A stretch of DNA of 64,000 nt from Bacillota bacterium (GCA_023390655.1 JAEWCL010000020.1:1-64000); one strand, 5' to 3'; numbered from the stretch's first letter, positions 35,887 through 43,696 are shown. Numbers and translations: made by a program. The notes: generated by a model from the letters alone, not told the origin.

Positions 35887-36057
35887 GTGAAAATATGGAT
35901 GGAACTGATTAAGGAGTGCGTTTCCCTTGACAGACTCGACCGGGCTACAGCGTTCCAGCTTATAGATAATGTGGCGGTACATGAACGGACGGACGGACGA
36001 GGCCGCAAGAGCCAGAGCATTCAGGTTAAATACAATTTTGTGGGATGCGTAAGCTAA
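35887..36057 (+). pseudogene. C-terminal remnant of a large serine recombinase (DUF4368-like)
   Basis: About 56 codons ending in TAA. The residues ECVSLDRLDRATAFQLIDNV, then VHERTDG, then KSQSIQVKYNFVG match the extreme C-terminus of large serine recombinases of transposons such as the Tn4451 type, where an 'I-V-H' strand is followed by 'I-x-Y-x-F-V/I-G'. The rest of the gene is absent; a frameshifted stretch just before it (35837-35886) may be further remnant. It supports past mobile-element activity here. Confidence 0.65.
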
Positions 36058-36078
36058 CCAATCCGCAATCCTTACCCC

Positions 36079-36118
36079 AAAAAACATTATGAGCCACATA
36101 GAAATATGGCTCATAATG
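36079..36118 (-). terminator. Terminator of the tRNA-Ser transcript
   Basis: CATTATGAGCCA and TGGCTCATAATG form a perfect 12-bp stem (36085-36096 with 36107-36118). On the minus strand it is followed by six Ts, directly after the tRNA-Ser(GCU) gene. Confidence 0.88.
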
Positions 36119-36121
36119 CAA

Positions 36122-36213
36122 TGGCGGAGAAGGAGGGATTTGAACCCTCGCGCCAGTTACCCCAGCCTACTCCCTTAGCAGGGGAGCCCCTTGAGCCACT
36201 TGGGTACTTCTCC
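36122..36213 (-). tRNA. tRNA-Ser (anticodon GCU)
   Basis: The minus strand reads GGAGAAGTACCC at the 5' end and CTTCTCCGCCA at the 3' end, with a 7-bp acceptor stem and an encoded CCA. The anticodon loop CTGCTAA gives GCU. The long variable arm (about GTAGGCTGGGGTAACTGGC) and the GGTTCAAATCC T loop are typical of serine tRNAs. It is followed by a terminator. Confidence 0.95.
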
Positions 36214-36235
36214 AGGCCTATAAAATTGTGGCGAT

Positions 36236-36324
36236 TGGCGGAGAGAGAGGGATTCGAACCCCCGGTGCCTTGCGGCATCACTGGTTTTCAAGACCAGCTC
36301 CATAAACCACTCGGACATCTCTCC
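36236..36324 (-). tRNA. tRNA-Ser (anticodon UGA)
   Basis: The minus strand starts GGAGAGATGTCCGAGTGG and ends TCTCTCCGCCA. The anticodon arm CTGGT CTTGAAA ACCAG gives UGA. A long variable arm (TGATGCCGCAAGGCACC) and GGTTCGAATCC T loop mark a class II serine tRNA. It is upstream of the GCU gene, 22 bases away, so both are probably cotranscribed. Confidence 0.96.
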
Positions 36325-36493
36325 CTGACGGGAACGCTACTGATTATAGCAAAACAGCGGTCCGCTGTCAAGCGATGCCGCGATGTCTCTTAATGCAGAA
36401 CATTCATAAACATACGGCGGATCATTTATAAGGAAGAGAACGTATCGGAGAGGCAAATCATAGAATGTTTACAGCATTGGAAGGGGGATTTCG

Positions 36494-36522
36494 TTGACTT
36501 GACACGTACGTTATGTTATACT
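36494..36522 (+). promoter_or_regulatory. Promoter of asd
   Basis: TTGACT (36494-36499), 17 bases, then TATACT (36517-36522) with TGT just before it (extended -10). The leader to the asd ATG is about 60 bases, too short for a lysine riboswitch, and none is seen. Confidence 0.85.
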
Positions 36523-36590
36523 TTCCCCCAATCCGCATATGCGTAGAATAAATACGCTGCTTGCAAACGTTACAGGGAGGATCAACTTAC

Positions 36591-37601
36591 ATGAAGCAGT
36601 ACAATGTCGCGGTTGTCGGTGCGACCGGCATGGTCGGCCGAAAATTCCTGCAGGTGCTTGAAGAGCGCAAATTGCCCGTAGCGAACTATTATCTGTTCGC
36701 AAGTAAACGCAGCGCTGGCACTACGTTGCCCTTTATGGGCAAAGAGTACACCGTGCGGGAACTGACCGAGACCTGCTTCGATGGGCTTAATATAGACATC
36801 GCGCTGTTTTCAGCTGGCGGCAGCACATCCGAACAGTTTGCTCCCGTTGCCGCGCGCGTGGGCGCAGTTGTGATCGACAACTCCAGCGCCTGGCGTATGG
36901 ATCCGGAGGTGCCCCTTGTGGTGCCGGAAGTGAACCCGGAGCATATTTCCATGTATAAAAATAAGGGCATCATTGCAAACCCCAACTGTTCCACCATCCA
37001 GGCGATGGTCGCATTAAAGCCGCTCGATAAGGCGTACGGCCTTAAGCGCGTTGTGTATTCCACCTATCAGGCGGTGTCCGGCGCGGGACAGCAGGGCTAC
37101 TCGGATCTGGAAGAGGGCATTAAGGGCAACCCGCCCAAGAAGTTCCAGCATCCCATCGCGGGCAACTGCCTGCCGCATATCGACTCGTTCCTGGATACCG
37201 GGTATACCAAGGAAGAGCAGAAAATGATCAATGAGAGCCGCAAGATTCTCTCCCTGCCGGAGCTTCGGGCCACAGCCACCACGGTGCGCGTGCCTGTGTT
37301 CCATGGCCACAGCGAGAGCATCAATGTGGAATTTGAGCGTCCTTTTGAACTGGAGGAACTCGTAGAGGTGCTGCGTAATGCGCCCGGCCTTGTGGTGCAG
37401 GACGACCCGAAGAATTGTGTGTACCCCATGCCCATCAACGCCGCGGATACGGATCCCGTGTATGTGGGGCGCATCCGCCGCGATTTCAGTGTGGAGAGCG
37501 GCATCAATTTCTGGTGTGTGGCGGATAACATCCGCAAGGGCGCTGCGACTAACGCGGTGCAGATCGCACAGGAACTCATCCGCCAGTGGGAGAACGCATA
37601 A
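36591..37601 (+). CDS. asd: Aspartate-semialdehyde dehydrogenase
   Basis: 336 residues from the ATG at 36591 (AGGGAGGATCAAC upstream). It reduces aspartyl phosphate to aspartate semialdehyde with NADPH, the branch point to lysine, methionine and threonine. The Rossmann motif VVGATGMVGRKFLQVL is at the N-terminus, the catalytic cysteine is in IIANPNCSTIQAM (about residue 130), and the active-site histidine is in VPVFHGHSESINVEF. VYVGRIRRDFSVESGINFW closes the dimer contact. It is followed by dapA and dapB, together making the lysine/diaminopimelate branch needed for the cell wall. Confidence 0.97.
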   Translation: MKQYNVAVVGATGMVGRKFLQVLEERKLPVANYYLFASKRSAGTTLPFMGKEYTVRELTETCFDGLNIDIALFSAGGSTSEQFAPVAARVGAVVIDNSSAWRMDPEVPLVVPEVNPEHISMYKNKGIIANPNCSTIQAMVALKPLDKAYGLKRVVYSTYQAVSGAGQQGYSDLEEGIKGNPPKKFQHPIAGNCLPHIDSFLDTGYTKEEQKMINESRKILSLPELRATATTVRVPVFHGHSESINVEFERPFELEELVEVLRNAPGLVVQDDPKNCVYPMPINAADTDPVYVGRIRRDFSVESGINFWCVADNIRKGAATNAVQIAQELIRQWENA

Positions 37602-37817
37602 GTTCGCTCTAATTTGCGGCGCAGAAGAAACTCTTCTGCGCCGTTTGTGCAAGTGCCGATTCATACCAATTTCAAATAGCAATGCATCGGTGCGGCGGTT
37701 CTTTCGTTTGTGGCGGCGTCGACTTCCATTCAACATAGCCGCTGCTACGTTTTCCTCCGGCTTCTTACTCCGCACCGAAAATTCCTCGCCACTTTGGATG
37801 AATTTTTATTTTCTGTT

Positions 37818-37825
37818 GGTATAAT
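37818..37825 (+). promoter_or_regulatory. Extended -10 promoter of dapA
   Basis: TATAAT at 37820-37825 is preceded by TGG (37817-37819), the extended -10 form; the -35 is poor. The 246-base asd-dapA gap otherwise holds nothing I recognise. It lies 23 bases before the dapA ATG, so the leader is short. Confidence 0.65.
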
Positions 37826-37847
37826 ACAAAAAAAGGAGGGGACACCC

Positions 37848-38726
37848 ATGGCTATCTTTGAAGGCTCCGGCGTTGCCATCATTACCCCATTCCACGGGAA
37901 TGGAATTGATTTTGGTGTATTTGAAAAATTGATTGAGCGTCAGATAAAAGGCAAAACGAATGCAATCATCGTTTGTGGGACCACGGGCGAGGCGTCCACT
38001 ATGAGCGCGGAAGAGAAGCGCGCTGCGATCGAGTTTTGCGTCAAACAGGTCAACGGTCGCGTGCCGGTGATTGCGGGTACGGGCGGCAACAATACGGCAA
38101 ACGTGGTGCGGGACAGTAAGGCCGCGGAAGAGCTTGGCGCGGACGGCCTCCTGATTGTAACGCCGTACTACAACAAAACCACGCAGGCGGGGCTTGTCGC
38201 GCACTACGCGGCGGTTGCAGAAGCCGTCTCACTTCCTATTATTGTTTATAATGTGCCCGGCCGTACAGGCTTAAATGTGCTGCCTGCGACGATGAAGCAG
38301 CTGATGGCATACAAGAACATCGTTGCCATTAAGGAGGCAAGCGGGAACATTGAGCAGATCGTAAACCTGGCCGCCCTATGTCCGGCGCTTGACATCTATT
38401 CCGGCAATGATGACCATGTGCTGCCGCTGCTCGCGCTTGGCGCAAAGGGCGTGATCTCCACCATCGCAAACGTCATCCCGGAAGACATGCACGAGCTGTG
38501 CGCCGCGTTCTTCCGCGGGGATGTGGAAGCTTCGCGCGCGCTGCAGTTCAAGGTTCTTTCCATCTGGAAGGCGGCATTTTGCGAGGTGAACCCCATTCCC
38601 ATAAAGACCATGTGCGCGATGCTTGGCTGGTGTGAGGGGACGTTACGGCTCCCGCTTTGCCCGCCCAGCGAGACAAACCGCGCGGCAATGGAAACTGCGC
38701 TCAAAGAATACGGATTGCTTTCTTAA
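37848..38726 (+). CDS. dapA: 4-hydroxy-tetrahydrodipicolinate synthase
   Basis: 292 residues from the ATG at 37848 (AAAGGAGGGG upstream). It condenses pyruvate with aspartate semialdehyde, the first committed step to lysine and diaminopimelate. The family motifs VCGTTGEASTMSAEEK, IVYNVPGRTGLNVLP (catalytic Tyr) and NIVAIKEASGNIEQI (Schiff-base Lys, about 161) are present, with GNDDHVLPLLALGAKGVIS near the C-terminal third. The dapB gene follows by 34 bases. Confidence 0.97.
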   Translation: MAIFEGSGVAIITPFHGNGIDFGVFEKLIERQIKGKTNAIIVCGTTGEASTMSAEEKRAAIEFCVKQVNGRVPVIAGTGGNNTANVVRDSKAAEELGADGLLIVTPYYNKTTQAGLVAHYAAVAEAVSLPIIVYNVPGRTGLNVLPATMKQLMAYKNIVAIKEASGNIEQIVNLAALCPALDIYSGNDDHVLPLLALGAKGVISTIANVIPEDMHELCAAFFRGDVEASRALQFKVLSIWKAAFCEVNPIPIKTMCAMLGWCEGTLRLPLCPPSETNRAAMETALKEYGLLS

Positions 38727-38760
38727 AGAATATCAGCGAAAGCAGGCAACAGGTGAAACT

Positions 38761-39984
38761 ATGATTAAGGTGATCATCAACGGCGCATGCGGCCAAATGG
38801 GCCGCACCATCATGCGTCTTTGCAAGCAACATAACAACGATTTCCAGGTGGTTGCGGGGGTGGCGACCTATCAGTGCCCGGAGGCGGAGGGCGTCCCCAT
38901 CGTCAACGATATTATGAAGGCGCCCGAAGGCGCCGATGTGGTGATCGATTTCTCACGCCCCGCAGCGCTTCCCAGGCTTGTGCAGTATTGCCAGACTAAT
39001 AAAATGCGCCTGATTATCGGCACCACGGGCTTGAGCGAGAACGACAGGCTCTCCTTGGAGCGGGCGTCCGCGAAAATCCCCATATTCTTAAGCGGCAACA
39101 TGTCGCTTGGCGTCAACCTGCAGATTGAGCTGATTAAAAAAGCCGCTGCGGCGCTTGGCGACGCATACGACATTGAAATTATCGAAAAGCATCATAACCT
39201 CAAGGTGGATGCGCCCAGCGGTACGGCCCTGATGCTGGCGGACGCTGTGAGCACGCAGTTCCCCTCCGGCAAGGAATATGTGTTTGGCCGCCATACGAAG
39301 GACGTCAGGCGCGCCAAAAAAGAAATCGGCCTGCATTCCATCCGCGGCGGTACGGTGGTAGGGGAGCATGAGGTGGAATTCCTCGGTCAGGATGAAATCG
39401 TCACCATTTCCCACAAGGCGTATTCCAAGCAAGTGTTTGGCATTGGCGCGCTGCGCGCTGCACAGTACCTCATGCACAAGCAGCCTGGCCTCTACGACAT
39501 GCACGATATCGTGACCGAGAAGGACGTACTTTCCCACCTGTATACGGATGACGATCAGGCGGTGATTACCGTAAGTTCCCTTCCCAACGAGCCGGGCGTA
39601 TTAAGCCATATTTTCGGCACCATTGCGCGCAGCAATGTATTTGTGGATATGATCAGCGTTACCGTGCCGGGTTCTGTCTCCGCCAGCGTCAGCTTTTCGT
39701 TGCCGAAATCCCAGCTGGCGACCGCCATCAATGCGCTTAAAACCCTGCGGCCGCTCTATATGGGGATGGATATCCACGCGCTCGACAACATCACGAAACT
39801 GACGGTAGAAGGCCCCGGCATGGCGGTGCGCCATGGCGTTGCAGGGCAGCTCTTCACAGTGCTTTCAGAAGCGAATGTCAGCATTGAGCTTGTGACGACC
39901 AGTGAAACCAAGATCGCCTGCTGCATCCGGAACAGCGATGTTTCCACAGCGCTTGCGGTGATCGCAAAGCAGTTTGAGCTGTAA
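38761..39984 (+). CDS. dapB: 4-hydroxy-tetrahydrodipicolinate reductase fused to a pair of aspartokinase-type ACT domains
   Basis: 407 residues; ordinary DapB has about 250-270. Residues 1-258 are a full DapB: nucleotide-binding INGACGQMGRTIMRL, GTTGLSENDR and the catalytic EKHHNLKVDAPSGTALML. From about 262 to the end lie two ACT domains: ITVSSLPNEPGVLSHIFGTI and LTVEGPGMAVRHGVAGQLF, the latter followed by ISIELVTTSE-like residues, as in the regulatory end of aspartokinase. ACT domains bind amino acids, so lysine or threonine feedback directly on the reductase is a reasonable inference. It reduces the dapA product with NAD(P)H. It is followed by a strong terminator. Confidence 0.93.
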   Translation: MIKVIINGACGQMGRTIMRLCKQHNNDFQVVAGVATYQCPEAEGVPIVNDIMKAPEGADVVIDFSRPAALPRLVQYCQTNKMRLIIGTTGLSENDRLSLERASAKIPIFLSGNMSLGVNLQIELIKKAAAALGDAYDIEIIEKHHNLKVDAPSGTALMLADAVSTQFPSGKEYVFGRHTKDVRRAKKEIGLHSIRGGTVVGEHEVEFLGQDEIVTISHKAYSKQVFGIGALRAAQYLMHKQPGLYDMHDIVTEKDVLSHLYTDDDQAVITVSSLPNEPGVLSHIFGTIARSNVFVDMISVTVPGSVSASVSFSLPKSQLATAINALKTLRPLYMGMDIHALDNITKLTVEGPGMAVRHGVAGQLFTVLSEANVSIELVTTSETKIACCIRNSDVSTALAVIAKQFEL

Positions 39985-40000
39985 GCGCATTTAAGATCAT

Positions 40001-40040
40001 AAAAAACGGCGGGGCTTCTGTATAAGCCCCGCCGTTTTTT
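40001..40040 (+). terminator. Terminator after dapB
   Basis: AAAAAACGGCGGGGCTT and AAGCCCCGCCGTTTTTT form a long perfect stem ending in a T run. Confidence 0.95.
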
Positions 40041-40110
40041 GTTTGCGGTGCATAAGATATGCCGTTTAGCCTAATATAATGAAAAATCAGAGTTCAAAGG
40101 AGCGCTCCAA

Positions 40111-40245
40111 GTGAAAAAGGAACCAACCGAAAAACTGCTTCCAGCTACACCGGATAACGCCAAGCACAAGTCGCGGCAGGGAAAAAAGAAAAACGGGGAT
40201 ACCTCCAAGGCTGACGCTCCAGGCAAATGGAGCGTAAAGCCTTAG
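40111..40245 (+). CDS. Small basic protein of 44 residues
   Basis: GTG start at 40111 with AAAGGAG nine bases upstream (CAAAGGAGCGCTCCAA), a TATAAT at 40075-40080, and a perfect terminator at 40273-40308, so the unit looks like a complete mini-gene. The product is hydrophilic, rich in Lys, Pro and Ala (KHKSRQGKKKNGDTSK), without a signal peptide or membrane segment. No family is recognised; it could be a nucleic-acid-binding or ribosome-associated peptide. Confidence 0.6.
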   Translation: MKKEPTEKLLPATPDNAKHKSRQGKKKNGDTSKADAPGKWSVKP

Positions 40246-40272
40246 ATTTCATGAGCCATGAATCCTATATTG

Positions 40273-40308
40273 CAAGGCCTTGAAGCTATCCGGCTTCAAG
40301 GCCTTTTT
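40273..40308 (+). terminator. Terminator after the 44-residue gene
   Basis: AAGGCCTTGAAGC pairs with GCTTCAAGGCCTT around TATCCG, followed by Ts. Confidence 0.92.
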
Positions 40309-40369
40309 ATAAGCTTCAATATGCAAATTGATGGTTCTGATAAGCGGGTACAGGTGAAGCCCACAATGT

Positions 40370-41836
40370 CTAAAGCTCCACGATTTCAGTCGCCACCGCG
40401 TCGAGAAACGCGTGGTCATGCTCTACAAACAGCATGGTCGGCGTATAGTCCTTGAGCAGATTTTCAATCTGCATACGGGAAAGCACATCGATATAATTGA
40501 GCGGCTCATCCCAGAGGTAGAGATGCGCCTGCTCGCACAGGCTATGCGCCAGCAGCACTTTCTTCCGCTGCCCGGCGGAGAAGGCGCGCATATCCTTTTC
40601 AAACTGTACGCGGGGAAAATCAAGCTTTCGCAGCAGCGTTAAAAAAAGGCTCAGGTCAACACCGCAGCTTTTTGCATAGGCCATCACATCCCCTTCTAAA
40701 AAGGACGTATCCTGCGGCACATAGGAAATCACGAGATTGCTCGCAAGCCGTAGCGTGCCGGAGTGGGGAATATCCTGCCCTGCGATCAGCTTGAGAATGC
40801 TGGATTTCCCGCTGCCGTTCTTGCCTGCAAGCGCCACGCGCGCGCCCTTTTTGATATCGAGCGTCAGACCGGAGAGGATGGGGCGTTCTCCATATTGGAT
40901 GGAAAGCTCTTTTGCTTCCACAAGCGCTTTTGCATGATGGGGGAGGGGACGCAGCAGGAGCGCGCTCGCGTACTCGATATTCTTGAGCAGGCTTTCTTTT
41001 TGCTCCAGTACAGCCTCCCGCCGCTTCTCTATGGCGGTGGCGCGTTTCATCATCTTTGCGGCCTTGTGGCCGACAGCCCCCCGGTCCCCCACATGCTCGC
41101 CAATCTTCGTCGCTTCCACACGGTCAGACCAGTTGGCGGTTCTCGCCGCCGCATCGGAAAGCCGTCTGATTTCCCCTTTGAGCTTTTCATTCTCCGCAAG
41201 CTCAAAGGCGTCCCGCTGCTCTTTATTGGCGAACCAGGTGGAGAAATTGCCCTTTACCACCTGCATGCTGTCTTTGTTGATGGCTAAGATGTGGTCCACA
41301 CAGCCATCTAAGAATGTGCGGTCATGGGAAACCAGTAAAAACCCACGTTTGGCCTTTAGATACGCGGCGACAAGCGCCCTTGCGTTGAGATCGAGATGGT
41401 TGGTCGGCTCGTCAATGAGCAGGAACCGTTCGGGGTTGACAAACAGCGCCGCAAGCAGCGCCTTTGTCTGTTCCCCACCGCTGAGTGTGGAAAACGGGCG
41501 GTACAGCGCGTCTTCGCCCACCTGAAGTAATAAAAGCTCCTTCAATAGCTGCCATTCCAAAGCATCGGGCGCTACTGCGCGCAGTACGTCCATGGTCAGG
41601 TTGTCTGTATCCGGGACCTCATATGGAAAATAGGAAAACGCTACCGGGGAGGAAATGATGCCCGAATACGCGTATTGCCCCAATAACAGACGCAACAATG
41701 TGGTTTTCCCCCTCCCGTTGCGGCCGACGAAGCCAAGCTTCCAATCCGTGTCAAAGCTTACCGTTAAATTTTCAAACACATTGTCATGGCTGCCGTCGTA
41801 CCCGAATGTCAGCGATTTGATGGATATCTGTGACAT
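40370..41836 (-). CDS. ABC-F ATPase, Lsa-like ribosomal protection protein
   Basis: 488 residues, two ABC ATPase domains and no membrane part. The N-terminus (FENLTVSFDTDWKLGFVGRN) and overall length match the Lsa/Vga group, whose members dislodge lincosamides, pleuromutilins and streptogramin A from the ribosome. Walker A motifs GRNGRGKTTLLRLL and GKNGSGKSSILKLI; signatures LSGGEQTKALLAAL and FSAGQRKKVLLAHS; Walker B LLIDEPTNHLDLNA and LYLWDEPLNYIDVL. The linker between them (about 195-290) is the drug-site-reaching antibiotic-resistance loop in this family. A leader peptide and attenuator upstream (41861-42081) point to antibiotic-induced expression. Resistance is an inference from family and context. 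Confidence 0.85.
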   Translation of the reverse strand: MSQISIKSLTFGYDGSHDNVFENLTVSFDTDWKLGFVGRNGRGKTTLLRLLLGQYAYSGIISSPVAFSYFPYEVPDTDNLTMDVLRAVAPDALEWQLLKELLLLQVGEDALYRPFSTLSGGEQTKALLAALFVNPERFLLIDEPTNHLDLNARALVAAYLKAKRGFLLVSHDRTFLDGCVDHILAINKDSMQVVKGNFSTWFANKEQRDAFELAENEKLKGEIRRLSDAAARTANWSDRVEATKIGEHVGDRGAVGHKAAKMMKRATAIEKRREAVLEQKESLLKNIEYASALLLRPLPHHAKALVEAKELSIQYGERPILSGLTLDIKKGARVALAGKNGSGKSSILKLIAGQDIPHSGTLRLASNLVISYVPQDTSFLEGDVMAYAKSCGVDLSLFLTLLRKLDFPRVQFEKDMRAFSAGQRKKVLLAHSLCEQAHLYLWDEPLNYIDVLSRMQIENLLKDYTPTMLFVEHDHAFLDAVATEIVEL

Positions 41837-41860
41837 AACCTTTGCCCTCCTGAAGCATAC

Positions 41861-41890
41861 AAAAAAGCGGCGGGAAAGCGTTCCCGCCGC
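41861..41890 (-). terminator. Attenuator terminator in the ABC-F leader
   Basis: GCGGCGGGAA (41867-41876) pairs perfectly with TTCCCGCCGC (41881-41890), and on the minus strand six Ts follow. It lies between the leader peptide and the ribosome binding site (AGGAGG at 41846-41851), so by default it would stop transcription before the gene. Confidence 0.92.
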
Positions 41891-41947
41891 TTATGCGCAA
41901 ATAAGAGCAGCAAAAGTGGCTGTTGTGGGATTTAAAGGTGCTTTCAC

Positions 41948-42012
41948 TTTCCCGCAATGGCAGCCCTGCGTAAACACACCGGCGCCATGCAAACAAATTG
42001 TTTAGCGGGAAA
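41948..42012 (-). promoter_or_regulatory. Mutually exclusive pairing segments of the ABC-F attenuator
   Basis: Two 8-base segments complement each other and the terminator arms. On the plus strand, GCGGGAAA at 42005-42012 (overlapping the leader peptide codons) and TTTCCCGC at 41948-41955 can pair; the latter can equally pair with GCGGGAAA at 41870-41877 inside the terminator. A ribosome stalled on the leader would block the first pairing and free the second, preventing the terminator. Confidence 0.75.
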
Positions 42013-42022
42013 AAATGCGCAT
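42002..42022 (-). CDS. Leader peptide MRIFSR upstream of the ABC-F gene
   Basis: A six-codon frame with ATG at 42022 and TAA at 42002-42004, preceded by GGAGGTTTGAAGGG, an excellent ribosome site. The product is MRIFSR. It lies about 30 bases after the proposed transcription start, and its last codons overlap one arm of the attenuator, as in known antibiotic-sensing leaders. The frame is far too short to be a functional protein otherwise. Confidence 0.75.
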   Translation of the reverse strand: MRIFSR

Positions 42023-42051
42023 CCCTTCAAACCTCCATCGTTGTTATGCCC

Positions 42052-42081
42052 AGTATAAGGGTAAGGGCAGCCTTCTGTCAA
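42052..42081 (-). promoter_or_regulatory. Promoter of the ABC-F leader transcript
   Basis: On the minus strand TTGACA (42076-42081), 18 bases, then TATACT (42052-42057). It lies about 215 bases upstream of the ABC-F start, giving a long leader. Confidence 0.85.
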
Positions 42082-42105
42082 GTGAGTGCCCTTCCAATTT
42101 CTGCC

Positions 42106-43122
42106 TTAGCGCACCGGATGCGCCAGCTTGAAGTTGCCGAGTTCCCCAAACAGGGAGAGTTCCACATACATGCGGCCATTTTTCACGATGGGCGCTGTGG
42201 TGTAGCGTTCCTCACCCTGATAAGTGAAGGTGTCCTTACCCTCGGAAATCACAGCTACGACCTTGCCGGATTTTTTGAGCGTGAGAGTCTTGGCCTTAGC
42301 TTGATAGCTCGTGGAGAAGCCAAGCTTCTTTGCGACTTCCTGCGCGGGGAGCCATACCATACCGTTTTCCAGCAACGCTTTATAGCGGATGCTTGCGCCG
42401 TTGACGCGAATGGCGGTATCAATGACGGAAACATAGCCGTCATATTCATCCGCAAACGCAATCACCTGGTCGCTGCCGGCCTGGGCGGGATAGCTGAGTG
42501 CTGCAACAGCATACCAGACAACGAGCTTGGTGCCGGGCTTGATGGCGGAAAGCTTGATGGTCTTATTCGTGTTGAACAGGGCGATCTTGGTGTTCTTCGG
42601 AATGGTGAAGTAGAGGTCCTGCTCCGCATTCAACAGGGTGACGCTGCCGTCCTTGTTTTTTGTGACCTTTTCCACTTCAAGGAACTGGCCGGCAGGAACA
42701 TCCTGCGGTACGTTTACAACAAGCGCTTCCGCATTGGCAATGGCTGGGAGGCTGCGGGTGGTGAAGGGGCTATGCCACGCGTATACCGTGCTGCCGATCA
42801 TCAGATCCTTGGGCTCTACAGCGGTACGCTTAACGGAATCTACAATCTTTGTGGTATCGGAGATGTTGAGGATGATGCTCTCCTGATTGTCCCCTTTTAC
42901 CACTTCCACATGGATGACGCCGTCTGTGATGGTGACATTTTTAATGGTTCCCCATATGGTGATATAAGGGCTTTTGACTTCACTCATCACAGGGGCTTCT
43001 TCCACAGTGCCGGGCAGGGTGGTAATGGTGCTGCCGATGGCTGCAAATGCGGTCTGGCCAATCAGCACGCTCAGCAACAGCGCAACAAGCAGTAAACTTC
43101 CAAGTCTTTGTTTGAGGTTCAT
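42106..43122 (-). CDS. Secreted protein with C-terminal copper amine oxidase-like (stalk) domain
   Basis: 338 residues. A signal peptide (about 1-28, ending TAFAA) is followed by a beta-rich region (about 50-230) with repeated short strands, then the stalk domain (about 250-338): IRVNGASIRYKALLENGMVW, LPAQEVAKKLGFSTSYQAKA and VKNGRMYVELSLFGELGNF. This domain, named for copper amine oxidase, is a common non-catalytic surface module in Clostridia. There is no metal site or anchor, so the protein is probably secreted or wall-associated. The ATG follows AGGAGAATCGAA. Confidence 0.8.
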   Translation of the reverse strand: MNLKQRLGSLLLVALLLSVLIGQTAFAAIGSTITTLPGTVEEAPVMSEVKSPYITIWGTIKNVTITDGVIHVEVVKGDNQESIILNISDTTKIVDSVKRTAVEPKDLMIGSTVYAWHSPFTTRSLPAIANAEALVVNVPQDVPAGQFLEVEKVTKNKDGSVTLLNAEQDLYFTIPKNTKIALFNTNKTIKLSAIKPGTKLVVWYAVAALSYPAQAGSDQVIAFADEYDGYVSVIDTAIRVNGASIRYKALLENGMVWLPAQEVAKKLGFSTSYQAKAKTLTLKKSGKVVAVISEGKDTFTYQGEERYTTAPIVKNGRMYVELSLFGELGNFKLAHPVR

Positions 43123-43214
43123 TTCGATTCTCCTTTTGTTTTTCCCTTTGCCCTAATAACGGGTGAGCGGGCAGAAAGGTTCCATCAAAAACATGGAATA
43201 GGGTAGCAAATGCC

Positions 43215-43631
43215 TCAATCGCTGCAACATTTGCCGCGGGCATAACGCACCAGCCGGTCATTGAGATTGCCGGTGTGCAGCTCAAAAAGGTGATTGTCAT
43301 AATCATAAAAATACAGGGAACTGCCTTCGCCGTCTATCCGGGGACGGTCCTGCCGGATGGTTAACCCGAGCCGGTGGATTTTTTCGCGGTATGCGTCCAG
43401 CTGTTCGGGCTGAATTTGAAAGGCAATGTGGTTATAGGTTTCTATGGGTAACGGCGGGCCTTCCATAATGCAGAACCATATGCCGCAGATCAGAAAAAAC
43501 TTTTCGCGGCTGATAGAAAATGGTACATCACCGCTTGCGTAGACCTCCTGCGCCCCAAACAGGTCTTCGTATAGCGCACCGGTACGGTCAATATCCTTGA
43601 CGATGCGCGTGATATGGCTAAGTCCCAGCAT
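43215..43631 (-). CDS. fosX: FosX-type fosfomycin epoxide hydrolase
   Basis: 138 residues, a two-module VOC metalloenzyme. Metal ligands are visible as His6 (LSHIT), a His in TYNHIAF and a Glu in HLFELHTG; the catalytic glutamate lies in SREKFF (about 43), which distinguishes FosX hydrolases from FosA/FosB transferases. YFYDYDNHLFELHTGNL closely follows known FosX proteins. FosX adds water to the fosfomycin epoxide. The ATG is preceded by AAGGAGGGGCGTT. Chromosomal fosX genes are common in Bacillota and give intrinsic resistance; activity here is inferred. Confidence 0.9.
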   Translation of the reverse strand: MLGLSHITRIVKDIDRTGALYEDLFGAQEVYASGDVPFSISREKFFLICGIWFCIMEGPPLPIETYNHIAFQIQPEQLDAYREKIHRLGLTIRQDRPRIDGEGSSLYFYDYDNHLFELHTGNLNDRLVRYARGKCCSD

Positions 43632-43696
43632 AACGCCCCTCCTTTTTTATTGAGTATAGCATGGCGATGCGCCTGTGGCTGTAAACAATCGGCCAC

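Noticed and set aside
36325..36590. Lysine riboswitch upstream of asd
   Set aside because: The leader after the -10 is only about 60 bases, and no L-box core motifs are present.
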